Notes: generated by a model from the sequence alone, not told the origin. A stretch of DNA of 64,000 bases from an uncultured Gemmiger sp. (GCA_947629015.1 CANRCB010000001.1:174015-238014), one strand, 5' to 3'. Counted from the stretch's first letter, positions 27,777-37,256 are shown. Numbers and translations are program-made.

Positions 27777-28663
27777 CCGGGGCACAGTACAAGGCCCGCT
27801 ACGCGGCTTACGCGCAGGCGGCCGAGGAACGCCTCGCGCAGCTGTGCGACGCTGTTTTTGCGCCGGGGTCGCGCATCGGGCAGGCGGCGCGCTACAGCCT
27901 TTTGGGCGGCGGCAAGCGCGTGCGCGCCGTGCTCACATTGGCGGCCTGCGCGCTGGCCGGCGGGGCGCCGGACGCCGCGCTCGACTATGCCTGCGCGTTG
28001 GAGATGGTGCACTGCCACTCCCTCATCCATGACGACCTGCCCTGTATGGACAACGACGATCTGCGCCGCGGCCGCCCGAGCTGCCACCGCCAATTTGACG
28101 AGGCGACGGCGCTTTTGGCGGGGGACGCCCTGCTTGCCGCGGCGTTTTCGGTAGCAGCGGGCGCCGATGCCGCGCCCGAAAGCCGCGCTGCGGCCGCGCA
28201 GATCCTGGCACAGGGGACCGGCGCCATGCTCTACGGGCAGGAACTCGATAAATATTACGAGACGCACACCGCCGATGAGGGGCAGCTGCTCACGCTGCAC
28301 CGCAACAAGACCGGCGCGCTCATCACGGCGGCGGCGGCGCTGGGCTGCGCGGCCGCCGGGTGTGCATTGCCGCAGGATGCCGTGTATACGGCGCTGTGCG
28401 CCTACACGCAGGCGGTGGGGCTGGGGTTCCAGATCGTGGACGATGTGCTGGACGCAACGGCCAGCAGCGCGCAGCTTGGCAAGCCGGCCGGCAGCGACGC
28501 CACCAACGGCAAGACCACCTTCGTGGTGCTGTACGGGGTGGACGGCGCGCGCCGCCGCGCGGCGGAGTTGACCGCGGCGGCGGTGGAGGCTTTGCGGGGC
28601 TTTGGCCCGGATGCGGATTTTCTGCGCATCCTGGCGCAGGAACTGCTCAAACGGAAAATGTGA
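27773..28663 (+). CDS. ispA: Polyprenyl (farnesyl) diphosphate synthase
   Basis: 296 aa. It condenses isoprenyl diphosphates to farnesyl (or similar) diphosphate. The first aspartate-rich motif DDLPCMDND and the second FQIVDDVLD are present, with LLGGGKRVR at the substrate end and GNKTGALI-like HRNKTGALI. The start is a GTG overlapping the xseB stop. Next to dxs and xseAB as in Bacillus (ispA/yqiD). The chain length cannot be proved, but bases before the first motif fit C15. Confidence 0.92.
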   Translation: MTGAQYKARYAAYAQAAEERLAQLCDAVFAPGSRIGQAARYSLLGGGKRVRAVLTLAACALAGGAPDAALDYACALEMVHCHSLIHDDLPCMDNDDLRRGRPSCHRQFDEATALLAGDALLAAAFSVAAGADAAPESRAAAAQILAQGTGAMLYGQELDKYYETHTADEGQLLTLHRNKTGALITAAAALGCAAAGCALPQDAVYTALCAYTQAVGLGFQIVDDVLDATASSAQLGKPAGSDATNGKTTFVVLYGVDGARRRAAELTAAAVEALRGFGPDADFLRILAQELLKRKM

Positions 28664-28682
28664 TGCAAACGGGGGATGCGGC

Positions 28683-29159
28683 ATGGCGTGGTTCATGGCG
28701 GCGCTGGAATGGAATTATGTGCTGGTGACGACGCTGTGCGCCACCCTGCTGGCGCAGGTGTGCAAGGTCATCATCAACCTGATCCTGGTGCGCAAATTCA
28801 TCCCCGAACGGCTGTGGGGCGCCGGCGGCATGCCCAGCGCCCATTCCGCCACGGTGTGCGCCATGGTCGTGGCGACGGGGCGCTATGCCGGGCTGCACTC
28901 CACCATATTCGCGGTGGCGCTGGTGCTGGCCATCATCGTGATGTATGACGCGATGGGCGTGCGCTGGGAGACGGGCAAGCAGGCGCAGATCCTCAACCAG
29001 CTTCTGGAGGAATGGCTGGACCAGGGCGCGCAGTTCTGGCCCATCCTTGGCGATAAAAAACTCAAGGAGATGGTCGGCCATACGCCTATCCAGGTCGTGA
29101 CCGGGGCGGTGCTGGGCATCCTTGTGGCGTTCGCGATGCCAAAAGTTGCCGGTATGTGA
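28683..29159 (+). CDS. Divergent PAP2-family membrane protein (YuiD type)
   Basis: 158 aa, with four hydrophobic stretches. The block GGMPSAHSATVCAMVVA and the late GHTPIQVVTGAVLGILVAF match the divergent PAP2 (DUF212, YuiD) family, related to lipid phosphate phosphatases. In this position it may act on prenyl or other lipid diphosphates, but the reaction is not known. The ATG at 28683 is preferred; the longer reading upstream overlaps ispA. Confidence 0.85.
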   Translation: MAWFMAALEWNYVLVTTLCATLLAQVCKVIINLILVRKFIPERLWGAGGMPSAHSATVCAMVVATGRYAGLHSTIFAVALVLAIIVMYDAMGVRWETGKQAQILNQLLEEWLDQGAQFWPILGDKKLKEMVGHTPIQVVTGAVLGILVAFAMPKVAGM

Positions 29160-29199
29160 GAAGGGACGCGCAAAACGCTTGCAGCGAAAGGGTCTTGGT

Positions 29200-31053
29200 A
29201 TGAGATATCCGTTGTTGGAAAGGATCAATGCGCCGGGCGATGTCAAGGCATTGCCCGCGGCGCAGCTTTCCCAACTGTGCGAGGAGATACGCCGCTTTTT
29301 GATCGAAAGCGTTTCCGCCACCGGGGGGCACCTGGCCTCCAACCTTGGCGTGGTGGAGCTGACGGTGGCGCTGCACCGCACGATGGACCTCCCGCAGGAC
29401 AAGCTGCTGTTCGATGTGGGGCACCAGTGCTATACCCACAAGCTGCTCACCGGGCGGCGCGCCGGCTTTGCGGCGCTGCGCGGGCAGGGCGGCATCTCAG
29501 GTTTCCCCGCCCCGGAGGAGAGCGCGTGCGACACCTTTGTGGCCGGGCACGGCAGCACGGCGCTGTCGGCGGCCATCGGCATCGCCCGGGCCAAAAAGCT
29601 CAAGGGGGAACCCGGCAAGGTGGTGGCGGTCATCGGGGACGGTGCCTTCACCGGCGGCATGGTCTACGAGGGCATGAACAACATCGGCGTGCTCAACAAC
29701 CTTGTCGTCATCCTCAACGACAACAAGATGTCCATCTCCAAAAACGTCGGCATGATCGCCAACTACCTCACCCGCCTGCGCACCGACCCGCGGTATTTTC
29801 GCGTCAAGGCCGGGCTGGAGACGGGGCTGGGGCGCATCCCCGCGCTGGGGCCGGCGATGGTGCGGGGCCTGCAGCACGGCAAGCAGGCCATCCGGCGCAG
29901 CCTGTACCACTCGACGATGTTCGAGCAGATGGGCTTCCAGTACATCGGCCCGGTGGACGGGCATGACGTGGCCGCCCTCGTCCGGCTGTTCCAAAACCTC
30001 AAGGAGCAGTACGCGCCGCTGTTCCTCCATGTGGAAACACAGAAGGGCCGCGGGCTGAAACAGGCGGAGGAAAACCCCGGTGAATTCCACAACATCTCCG
30101 CCGCCGAAAACCGCACCAACCCCGAGCTCTCGCCCGAGGGGTCTTTCTCCACCCGGTTCGGGCGCAAGCTGGCGGAACTGGGCGCCGCGCAGCCGCGGCT
30201 GTGTGCCATCACGGCGGCGATGAAATACGGCACCGGCCTGCAATATTTCAAGCACCGCTTCCCCGACAGGTGCTTTGACGTCGGCATGGCGGAGCAGCAC
30301 GCCGTCACCTTTGCGGCGGGGCTGGCCAGCCAGGGGCTTTTGCCGGTGGTGGCCATCTACTCCACCTTTTTCCAGCGCGCCTACGACCAGATCATCCACG
30401 ATGTCCGCCTGATGGGGCTGGACGTGCTGTTCGCCGTTGACCGCGCGGGCCTTGTCCCCGGTGACGGCGAAACGCACCAGGGCATCTACGATACCGCCTT
30501 CTTCTCCCACATCGGCGTCCCGCTGTACGCCCCCGCCAACTATGCGGAGCTGGAATACTGGCTGGCGCAGCTGGCCGGGGGAAAAGGCGGCCCGCGCGCC
30601 ATCCGCTACCCGCGCGGGGCCGAATGTGAGGCACTGGCGGCCCTCGGCTGCAGCTGTAAAGAATATGACCTTTACACCAAAGATGGGGCGGACACCGTGC
30701 TCGTCAGCTATGGCGCCGAATGCGAGGAGGCCCTTGCCGCCGCCGAAACGCTGCGCCAAAGCGGCACCGCGGCGGATGTGTGCAAGCTCGTCCGGCTGTA
30801 CCCGCTGCCGGCGGGCCTGTGCGAGGCGCTGCTGCCCTATAAGGCCGTCGTTTTTGCCGAGGACAGCGTCGCCACCGGCGGCATCGGCCAGCAGCTCGCC
30901 TTTGCGCTGCAGCAGGCGGGCTGGCGCGGGCGGTTCCGCCTGTGCGCCGTCACCAAGGCGAGCCTGCCGCACGCGACGGTGCCGCAGATGCGCGCCGCCC
31001 TCGGCCTTGACGCGGCCGCCCTCGTGCAGGCGGCCGGGGAGGTGCGGGCATGA
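29200..31053 (+). CDS. dxs: 1-deoxy-D-xylulose-5-phosphate synthase
   Basis: 617 aa. The thiamine-diphosphate enzyme makes DXP from pyruvate and glyceraldehyde 3-phosphate, first step of the MEP isoprenoid pathway. Motifs include GHLASNLGVVELTVALH, the ThDP loop GDGAFTGGMVYEGMNN, GFQYIGPVDGHD, and the C-terminal transketolase domain with GMAEQHAVTFAAGLA. The start ATG at 29200 sits after GAAAGGG. It overlaps tlyA (ATGA). ispDF is at 43802 and ispA just upstream. Confidence 0.96.
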   Translation: MRYPLLERINAPGDVKALPAAQLSQLCEEIRRFLIESVSATGGHLASNLGVVELTVALHRTMDLPQDKLLFDVGHQCYTHKLLTGRRAGFAALRGQGGISGFPAPEESACDTFVAGHGSTALSAAIGIARAKKLKGEPGKVVAVIGDGAFTGGMVYEGMNNIGVLNNLVVILNDNKMSISKNVGMIANYLTRLRTDPRYFRVKAGLETGLGRIPALGPAMVRGLQHGKQAIRRSLYHSTMFEQMGFQYIGPVDGHDVAALVRLFQNLKEQYAPLFLHVETQKGRGLKQAEENPGEFHNISAAENRTNPELSPEGSFSTRFGRKLAELGAAQPRLCAITAAMKYGTGLQYFKHRFPDRCFDVGMAEQHAVTFAAGLASQGLLPVVAIYSTFFQRAYDQIIHDVRLMGLDVLFAVDRAGLVPGDGETHQGIYDTAFFSHIGVPLYAPANYAELEYWLAQLAGGKGGPRAIRYPRGAECEALAALGCSCKEYDLYTKDGADTVLVSYGAECEEALAAAETLRQSGTAADVCKLVRLYPLPAGLCEALLPYKAVVFAEDSVATGGIGQQLAFALQQAGWRGRFRLCAVTKASLPHATVPQMRAALGLDAAALVQAAGEVRA

Positions 31054-31853
31054 AGCTGCGCCTTGACCAATACCTGTGCCAGAACGGCCTTGCCCAAAGC
31101 CGGGAGCGCGCCAAGGCTCTCATCATGGCGGGCGTCGTCTACATCAACGGCCAGAAGGCCGACAAGGCCGGCGATACGGTGCCGCAGGGCGCCGCCGTCG
31201 AGGTGCGCGGGCATGATTTCGGCTATGTCGGCCGCGGCGGGCTCAAGCTGGAAAAGGCGATGCGGGTGTTCCCCGTGGATGTCGCGGGCAGGGTGTGCAT
31301 GGATATCGGCGCCGCCACCGGCGGTTTTACCGACTGTATGCTCCAAAACGGCGCTGCAAAGGTCTATGCCGTGGATGTCGGCTATGGGGAGCTTGCGTGG
31401 AGCCTGCGCAACGACAGCCGCGTCGTCAACATGGAGCGCACCAACATCCGCAACGTCACCCCGGCCGACGTGGGGGAGCCCATCGGCTTTTTCACCGTCG
31501 ATGTCTCCTTCATCTCCCTTCGGCACGTCTTGCCGGTGGCGGACGCGTTGTGCGCGCCGCAGGCGCAGGGGGTGTGCCTTGTCAAGCCGCAGTTCGAGGC
31601 CGGGCGCGGCAAGGTGGGCAAAAACGGCGTCGTGCGCGACGCCGCCACCCATAAGGAGGTCCTGCTTGCGGCCGCCGCCTGCGCGGTGCAGAACCATTTC
31701 GCGGTGCTGGGGCTGGATTTTTCCCCCATCAAGGGCCCGGCCGGCAACATCGAATTCCTGATGTACCTTGCCCACAGCGAACAGCCCCCCGCGCCGGACG
31801 CGGCGCTGGCGGGGGCCGTCGTGCAGGCCGCGCACGCGGCGCTGGACGCATAA
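31050..31853 (+). CDS. tlyA: TlyA family rRNA (cytidine-2'-O)-methyltransferase
   Basis: 267 aa. An S4 RNA-binding domain (LRLDQYLCQNGLAQSRERAKALIMAG, about residues 2-60) precedes a FtsJ-type methyltransferase with SAM motif MDIGAATGGFTDCML. The KPQFEAGRGKVGKNGVV block is a TlyA hallmark. In Bacillus the counterpart is yqxC, in the same neighbourhood. Mycobacterial TlyA methylates 16S and 23S rRNA; the target here is inferred. Confidence 0.92.
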   Translation: MKLRLDQYLCQNGLAQSRERAKALIMAGVVYINGQKADKAGDTVPQGAAVEVRGHDFGYVGRGGLKLEKAMRVFPVDVAGRVCMDIGAATGGFTDCMLQNGAAKVYAVDVGYGELAWSLRNDSRVVNMERTNIRNVTPADVGEPIGFFTVDVSFISLRHVLPVADALCAPQAQGVCLVKPQFEAGRGKVGKNGVVRDAATHKEVLLAAAACAVQNHFAVLGLDFSPIKGPAGNIEFLMYLAHSEQPPAPDAALAGAVVQAAHAALDA

Positions 31854-31878
31854 ACCAACCCAAAGGAGGGCCGGACCC

Positions 31879-32727
31879 ATGCGCGTGCTGCTGTACCCCA
31901 ACCGCATCAAGGACGCGGACCTTTCGGTCACGCGGCGGACCGCCGCGCTTTTGCGCAGCTGCGGTGCCGAGGCCCTGGCCGACCCCACCTTCGCGGCGGA
32001 ATTGCCGGAGCCGGGCATCACCTTCCTGCCGCTGGCCGAGGCGTTCGACCGCGCGCAGCTGGTGCTGACCATCGGCGGCGACGGCACCCTTTTGCAGGCG
32101 GGGGCGGACTGCATCGCCCACCAAAAGCCGGTGCTGGGCGTCAACCTGGGGCGCACGGGCTTTTTGGCCACCTGTGAGCTGCCGGAGCTGGCCGAAAAGG
32201 TCACCCGCCTGGCCAGGGGGGATTTCACGCTCGACCCGCGCAGCCTGCTGCAGGCCGCCTGCGCGGAACGCGGGTGGGGATGCACCGCCATCAACGACGT
32301 GGTGCTCTACGGCAAAAGCCGCCTGCACCCGATGGACTATACGGTTTTGTGTGACGGTGTGCCCGTGGGCCATTACCGGTGCGACGGCATCATCGCCGCC
32401 ACGCCGACCGGCTCCACCGCGTATGCGTTTTCGGCCGGCGGCGCCGTGCTGGATGCATGGGCGCGCATGATCGAGATCATCCCCATCTGCCCGCAGGGCG
32501 GGCGGCGCACGCCGCTCGTCTTTGCCGACGGGCGGCATCTGCGCATCGCCACCGAGCCGGAAAACCGCGACAACGTCATCCTCTGTGCCGACAGCCAGAA
32601 CCCCATCGAGCTGCTGCCGGGGCAGGGCGTGGATCTGGAGATCGCCGCAAGCACATTGCCGCTGATCAGCTTTGACCATGCGGAACAGTTCCGCGCCGTC
32701 ATCAACAAGCTGCTTTCCATCAACTGA
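31879..32727 (+). CDS. nadK: NAD kinase
   Basis: 282 aa. It phosphorylates NAD+ to NADP+. The conserved TIGGDGTLLQAG motif and the LGVNLGRTGFLA block are present, along with ATPTGSTAYAFSAGG. The longer in-frame start upstream overlaps tlyA; the ATG at 31879 has AAAGGAGG before it. 25 bp follow tlyA and 13 bp precede argR, so likely one transcript. Confidence 0.95.
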   Translation: MRVLLYPNRIKDADLSVTRRTAALLRSCGAEALADPTFAAELPEPGITFLPLAEAFDRAQLVLTIGGDGTLLQAGADCIAHQKPVLGVNLGRTGFLATCELPELAEKVTRLARGDFTLDPRSLLQAACAERGWGCTAINDVVLYGKSRLHPMDYTVLCDGVPVGHYRCDGIIAATPTGSTAYAFSAGGAVLDAWARMIEIIPICPQGGRRTPLVFADGRHLRIATEPENRDNVILCADSQNPIELLPGQGVDLEIAASTLPLISFDHAEQFRAVINKLLSIN

Positions 32728-32740
32728 GGGGGTGGCCCGT

Positions 32741-33208
32741 ATGGGCATGAAGGCAAAACGCCATCAACGGATATTGGAGCTGATCGAGCAGTACCCCATC
32801 GACCGGCAGGAGGATCTGCTCGCCCATCTGCGCGCGGCCGGGTTCGATATCACGCAGGCCACCGTCTCGCGCGATATCCGGGAATTGCAGCTCGTCAAAA
32901 AGGCGGTGTCCGGCGGGTACCGCTATATGGCCCCCGGCGCCGGCAACGGCAAGGCCAGCCACCCGGCCGACCGGTTCGAGACCATCTTCCGCGAGGCGCT
33001 GCTCGATGTCGATTACGCCGGGCACATGGTGCTGGTGCGCTGCTTCTCCGGCATGGCCAACGCCGCGTGCGAGGTGTTCGATTCCCAGGCGTGGGAGGAT
33101 GTGGTCGGCACGCTTTCGGGCGACGATACGTTCTTTATCCTCATGCGCACCGAGAAAGCCGCCGAGGCCATCTGCGCGCAGCTGCGCCGGTACAAAAACA
33201 ACGGATGA
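32741..33208 (+). CDS. argR: Arginine repressor ArgR/AhrC
   Basis: 155 aa. The winged-helix N-terminus contains KRHQRILELIEQYPI and ITQATVSRDIRELQLVK; the C-terminal hexamerisation domain binds arginine (GDDTFFILMRT at the end). As in Bacillus, the repressor gene sits just before recN. The ATG at 32741 has a GAGGGGGTGG site; MKAK at 32747 is an alternative. Confidence 0.95.
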   Translation: MGMKAKRHQRILELIEQYPIDRQEDLLAHLRAAGFDITQATVSRDIRELQLVKKAVSGGYRYMAPGAGNGKASHPADRFETIFREALLDVDYAGHMVLVRCFSGMANAACEVFDSQAWEDVVGTLSGDDTFFILMRTEKAAEAICAQLRRYKNNG

Positions 33209-33240
33209 GGCCGATTTTTTGAAAAGGGGGGAGGCCGCCG

Positions 33241-34914
33241 ATGCTTAAAGACCTGGAGATCGAAAACGTCGCCGTCATCGAGCGGGCGCGGGTCCGCTTT
33301 GCGCCGGGGCTGAACGTGCTCACCGGTGAGACGGGGGCCGGCAAATCCATCCTGATCGACGCCATCAATGCCATCTTAGGCAACCGCACCTCCCGCGATC
33401 TGGTGCGCAGCGGCGCCGCCAGGGCCTGCATCCGCGCCACCTTCACCGCCCTGCCGCCGGAGGTCACGCGGCAGCTGGCCGATGCCGGGTACGATGCCGG
33501 CGCGGACGAGCTGCTGCTCTACCGTGAGATATCCGCCGACGGCAAGGGCGCCTGCCGCGTCAACGGGATGCCGGCCACGGCGGCCGTCATGCGCCAGCTT
33601 TCGGAAAAGCTGCTCACCATCCACGGCCAGCACGACAGCGCCAGCCTGACGAACCCCGCGCTGCATCTTGGCCTTTTGGATCGCTACGCCCAAAACGGCG
33701 CGCTGTACGATGCCTACCACGCGCTGTACCGTGAACTGGTCGGCGTGATACACAAGCTGGACGCCCTGACGGCGGACGAGGCCGGGCGCCGCGCCCGCGC
33801 GGAGGAGCTGCAGGCCTGCCTCGATGCGCTGGAGGCGGCCGCCCTTTCCCCGGGCGAGGAGGCGGCCCTGCATGAGCGCAAGCGGGTCATCACCCACGCG
33901 CAGGCCATCGTGGACGGGCTGCGCGCCGCGCAGGCCGCCCTGCGCGGGGAGGAGGGCGGCGACACGCCCGGCGCGGCCGACCTGCTGGGCGGCGCCGTGG
34001 AGGCCTTTGCCGAAAGCGCCCGCCTGGACCCCGCCCTGGCCCCGCAGGCGGAGCAGTTTTCCGGCTTGTACTACACGGCGCGGGAGCTTGCCACCGACCT
34101 GGCCGACCGTCTGGACGCCTATGACATCGACCCCGGCGAGCAGGAGCAGCTGGACGCCCGGCTGGACCTTTTGTACCGCCTCAAGAAAAAGTACGGCGCC
34201 GCCGAGGTGGAGGACCTGATTGCTCTGCAAAAGCGCACCGCCGCCGAGCTGGAGGCCGTGCGCGGCGGGGAAGGGGACATCGAGGCCCTCTCCGCCCGCA
34301 AGCGGGAGCTGTACGCGCAGGCCCGGCAGGCGGCCGAGGCGCTGACCCAGTCCCGCCTGAAGGCATTTGCGGCGATGGAGCGGGAGATGAAGGCGGCGCT
34401 GGAATTCCTCAATATGCCGGGCATCCGCTTCGTGCTCCGGCACGCGCGCGGGCCGCTGGCCTCGGCCGGGCAGGACAAGGTGGAGTTCCTCATCTCCGCC
34501 AACGTGGGCGAGGAACCCAAGCCCCTGGCCAAGATCGCCTCCGGCGGTGAGCTGGCGCGCATCATGCTGGCCTTCAAGAGCGCGCTGGCCGAGCGCGACG
34601 CCATCGCCACCGTCATCTATGACGAGATAGACACCGGCGTTTCCGGCCTGGCGGCGGGGCGCATCGGCCAGCTGCTCAAAAAGACGGCGGCGGGGCATCA
34701 GGTGCTGTGCATCACCCACACCGCACAGGTGGCGGCCTTTGCGGACGAGCATCTGCTCATCCGCAAGTCGGCACGCGAAGGCCGCACCTATACCGAGATA
34801 TCGCCCCTGGATATGGATGCCCGCGTGCGGGCGCTGGCGGCGATGATCTCAGGCGATAAAGTCACCGAGATCAGCCTTGCCAACGCGCGGGAGCTGATCG
34901 AAAAATCACAATGA
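33241..34914 (+). CDS. recN: DNA repair protein RecN
   Basis: 557 aa, normal length. An SMC-like ATPase for double-strand break repair. Walker A GETGAGKSI at about 28-36, the long coiled coil in the middle, the signature LAKIASGGELARIMLA and Walker B TVIYDEIDTGVSG are all present. It ends overlapping a minor upstream reading of the next gene. Last gene of the Bacillus-like run before the 6-kb departure. Confidence 0.96.
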   Translation: MLKDLEIENVAVIERARVRFAPGLNVLTGETGAGKSILIDAINAILGNRTSRDLVRSGAARACIRATFTALPPEVTRQLADAGYDAGADELLLYREISADGKGACRVNGMPATAAVMRQLSEKLLTIHGQHDSASLTNPALHLGLLDRYAQNGALYDAYHALYRELVGVIHKLDALTADEAGRRARAEELQACLDALEAAALSPGEEAALHERKRVITHAQAIVDGLRAAQAALRGEEGGDTPGAADLLGGAVEAFAESARLDPALAPQAEQFSGLYYTARELATDLADRLDAYDIDPGEQEQLDARLDLLYRLKKKYGAAEVEDLIALQKRTAAELEAVRGGEGDIEALSARKRELYAQARQAAEALTQSRLKAFAAMEREMKAALEFLNMPGIRFVLRHARGPLASAGQDKVEFLISANVGEEPKPLAKIASGGELARIMLAFKSALAERDAIATVIYDEIDTGVSGLAAGRIGQLLKKTAAGHQVLCITHTAQVAAFADEHLLIRKSAREGRTYTEISPLDMDARVRALAAMISGDKVTEISLANARELIEKSQ

Positions 34915-34934
34915 CCACACAGGGAGGGAAAACG

Positions 34935-36065
34935 ATGGAACGCTATTTCGGGCAAAACACGCCCAAACTCGGCTTTGGGCTGATGCGCCTGCCCAAGGAC
35001 GCTGGCGGCCGCATCGACATCGAACAGGTCAAGCAGATGGTCGATTTGTTTTTGGCCGCGGGGCAGACCTATTTTGACACCGCCTTTGTGTACGACGGCG
35101 GCGAGTCCGAGAAGGCGGCCAAAGCCGCCCTGGTGGACCGCTACCCGCGCGAAAGCTACACCCTGGCCACCAAGCTGTGCGCCTGGGCGGGGGATCCGCC
35201 GTCGGAGCAGTACGCCAAGCAGGAGTTTTATACCAGCCTGGAGCGCACCGGCGCCGGCTATTTTGACTATTATTTGCTGCACGCCCTGCAGGCAAGCAAC
35301 TACAAAATGTACGAGGATTTCGGCATCTGGGATTTCGTCCGGGAGCAAAAGGCAAAGGGCCTTATCCGGCACTGGGGCTTTTCCTTCCATGCCACGCCGG
35401 AGATCTTGGACGACCTGCTCACCCGGCACCCCGACGCCGAATTCGTCCAGCTGCAGATCAATTATGCCGACTGGGAGAACCCCAAAGTGGCCTCCCGCGC
35501 CTGCTATGAGGTGGCGCGCAGACACGGCAAATCCGTCGTGGTGATGGAGCCGGTCAAGGGCGGCGCGCTCGCCGACCCCGTGCCCGCCGTGCGGGATATC
35601 TTTGCGGCGGCCGACCCGGACGCCTCCTTCGCGTCCTGGGCCATCCGCTACGCCGCCTCGCTCGAGGGCATCATCACGGTGCTGTCCGGTATGTCCAACG
35701 TCGCGCAGATGCGGGACAACCTCTCCTACATGAAGGATTTCAAGCCCCTGGACGCCGCGGAACAGGCCGCCGTGCGCAAGGCGCAGGAGGCCATCAACGG
35801 CGTCAAGTCCATCCCGTGCACCGCCTGCCACTACTGCACGGCGGGCTGCCCGATGCAGCTCCCCATCCCCGAGATCTTTGCCGCCCGCAACCGCCAGACG
35901 GTGTGGGGCCAGCTGGAGCAGGGCAAAGCGGAGTATGCCGCCCTGACCGCCTCCGCCAGCCCGGCCGGCGCGTGCGTGGCCTGCGGCCAGTGCGAAAGCG
36001 TCTGCCCGCAGCATATCAACGTCATCGAGCGCCTCAAGGAATGCGCCGCCGCCTTTGGCCGCTGA
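34935..36065 (+). CDS. Aldo/keto reductase with C-terminal 4Fe-4S domain
   Basis: 376 aa. The barrel shows KLGFGLMRLPK, FDTAFVYDGGESE (catalytic tyrosine), the lysine in ATKLCAW and HWGFSFHA. The C-terminal 80 residues carry two clusters: CTACHYCTAGCP and CVACGQCESVCPQ, as in ferredoxin-type oxidoreductases. Substrate is unknown. The ATG at 34935 with GGGAGGG is preferred over the ATG at 34911, which overlaps recN. In Bacillus the neighbour here would be spoIVB. Confidence 0.9.
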   Translation: MERYFGQNTPKLGFGLMRLPKDAGGRIDIEQVKQMVDLFLAAGQTYFDTAFVYDGGESEKAAKAALVDRYPRESYTLATKLCAWAGDPPSEQYAKQEFYTSLERTGAGYFDYYLLHALQASNYKMYEDFGIWDFVREQKAKGLIRHWGFSFHATPEILDDLLTRHPDAEFVQLQINYADWENPKVASRACYEVARRHGKSVVVMEPVKGGALADPVPAVRDIFAAADPDASFASWAIRYAASLEGIITVLSGMSNVAQMRDNLSYMKDFKPLDAAEQAAVRKAQEAINGVKSIPCTACHYCTAGCPMQLPIPEIFAARNRQTVWGQLEQGKAEYAALTASASPAGACVACGQCESVCPQHINVIERLKECAAAFGR

Positions 36066-36095
36066 GCGCGGCCGCCGCGCGGGAAGGGGACAGGC

Positions 36096-36839
36096 ATGAA
36101 CTACCCCACGCTGCTTTTTGATCTGTATGGCACCCTTGCCGACATCCACACCGAGGACGACGCCCCCGTCGTCTGGCGCAAGCTGGCGCTGTTTTACGGC
36201 TACCACGGCGCGCATTATGCGCCAAAGGAGCTGCGTGCGGCCTTCCACGCTGGCATGGCGGCGCAGAACGCCACCGCCGGCCAAAGCTACGAGGGCTACC
36301 CCGATATGCCGGTGGAGCCGGTGCTGGAAAGCCTGTTTTGCCAAAAAGGCGCGGCGGACGGCGCCCGGCAAAACGCCGCCGCGGCGGCGCAGGTGCTGCG
36401 CCTCGCCCAAACGCGCTACATCCGGCTGTACCCCGGCGTCAAGGCGGCGCTGGCGGCGCTGCGCGCCGACGGGCACCGGCTCATCCTGCTCTCCAACGCC
36501 CAGGCGGCCTTCACCGCACCGGAGCTTGCACACCTTGGCCTTGTGCCGTATTTTGACGCCGTCTACCTCTCGTCGGATCACCGCTGCCGCAAGCCCGACC
36601 CGCGCTTTTTCGCCGTGCCGGTCAGGGAGCACGGCCTTGACCCGGCGCGCTGCCTGATGATCGGCAACGACGCCGCCACCGACATTGCCGGCGCCAAGGC
36701 CGCCGGCATGGCGGCGCTCTACCTGCACACCAATATCAGCCCGGCGCCCGCCCCGGCCGACCTTGCCCTGGCGGACCACACCTGGCAGGGCGCCGATTGG
36801 CGCCGGCTTTTGCCTTTTGTGCGTGGCATCGCACAGTGA
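36096..36839 (+). CDS. HAD family hydrolase
   Basis: 247 aa. HAD motifs are visible: DLYGTLAD (motif I, nucleophile aspartate), ILLSNAQ (motif II), KPDPRFF (motif III with lysine) and IGNDAATDIAGAK (motif IV). A helical cap domain lies between motifs I and II. It is similar in plan to the YjjG/haloacid dehalogenase group; the substrate is not known. It lies 30 bp after the reductase gene. Confidence 0.9.
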   Translation: MNYPTLLFDLYGTLADIHTEDDAPVVWRKLALFYGYHGAHYAPKELRAAFHAGMAAQNATAGQSYEGYPDMPVEPVLESLFCQKGAADGARQNAAAAAQVLRLAQTRYIRLYPGVKAALAALRADGHRLILLSNAQAAFTAPELAHLGLVPYFDAVYLSSDHRCRKPDPRFFAVPVREHGLDPARCLMIGNDAATDIAGAKAAGMAALYLHTNISPAPAPADLALADHTWQGADWRRLLPFVRGIAQ

Positions 36840-36856
36840 AAACAATATTGCACAAT

Positions 36857-36887
36857 AAAAGCGGGGAGGCGATACCTCCCTGCTTTT
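36857..36887 (+). terminator. Terminator after the HAD hydrolase gene
   Basis: AAAAGCGGGGAGG pairs with CCTCCCTGCTTTT around CGATA. The right arm ends in T4, and the left arm starts with A4, so it may stop transcription from both sides. Confidence 0.8.
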
Positions 36888-36892
36888 CAGCG

Positions 36893-37003
36893 TGTCGAAA
36901 AAGCGCTTTTACGGGTAGATTTGTAGGGCGGGGTCTTGACCCCGCCGCGCCTCCTTGCCACTGCAACAACGTTTTTCGGCGGGCCCAAGGGCCCGCCCTA
37001 CAA
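36893..37003 (+). repeat. MITE-like repeat, copy D (right end missing)
   Basis: It starts with TGTCGAAAAA, then GCGCTTTTACGGGTAGATTT and the GTAGGGCGGG...CCCGCCCTAC core with both hairpins (here with TCTTGA and CCAAGG loops). Similarity stops after CCCTACA near 37003. It directly follows the terminator. Confidence 0.8.
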
Positions 37004-37093
37004 TTTTCCCGCAAGGTGCGCGTGGGAGGGCGGCGATCGCTTTCCCGCAACCGGCATCCCGCTTTCCCCTCATCAGTCAGCGCCTTGCGGCGT

Positions 37094-37117
37094 GTAGGGC
37101 GGGGTCTTGACCCCGCC
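37094..37117 (+). repeat. Fragment of the MITE-like repeat
   Basis: GTAGGGCGGGGTCTTGACCC and the closing CGCC repeat the first inner hairpin of copy D. Confidence 0.6.
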
Positions 37118-37205
37118 ACCCTCAAGGGGGAAGCCTTGCGGGGCATCTTGCGTTAAAAGCCTTCCCCCTCTGGGGGATCGCGCCCGCAGGCGCATTTCGA
37201 CGGCC

Positions 37206-37256
37206 AAGCTCCGGGCTTCGCACCGGAGCCAAGCGGGCCGAAGGCCCGGCTCTTAG
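37206..37256 (+). repeat. 51-bp direct repeat, left copy
   Basis: Identical to 40159-40209 except at two positions. It begins AAGCTCCGGGCTTCGCACCG and ends GCTCTTAG. The two copies bracket the leucine-rich repeat gene about 2.95 kb apart. Confidence 0.85.

Noticed and set aside
25946..28696. 916-aa minus-strand frame opposite the TsaD paralogue, xseA, xseB and ispA
   Set aside because: Spans four well-supported genes on the other strand and shows no domain.
31768..31878. Upstream extension of nadK to 31768
   Set aside because: It overlaps tlyA by 86 bp; AAAGGAGG just before 31879 and the family length support the later start.
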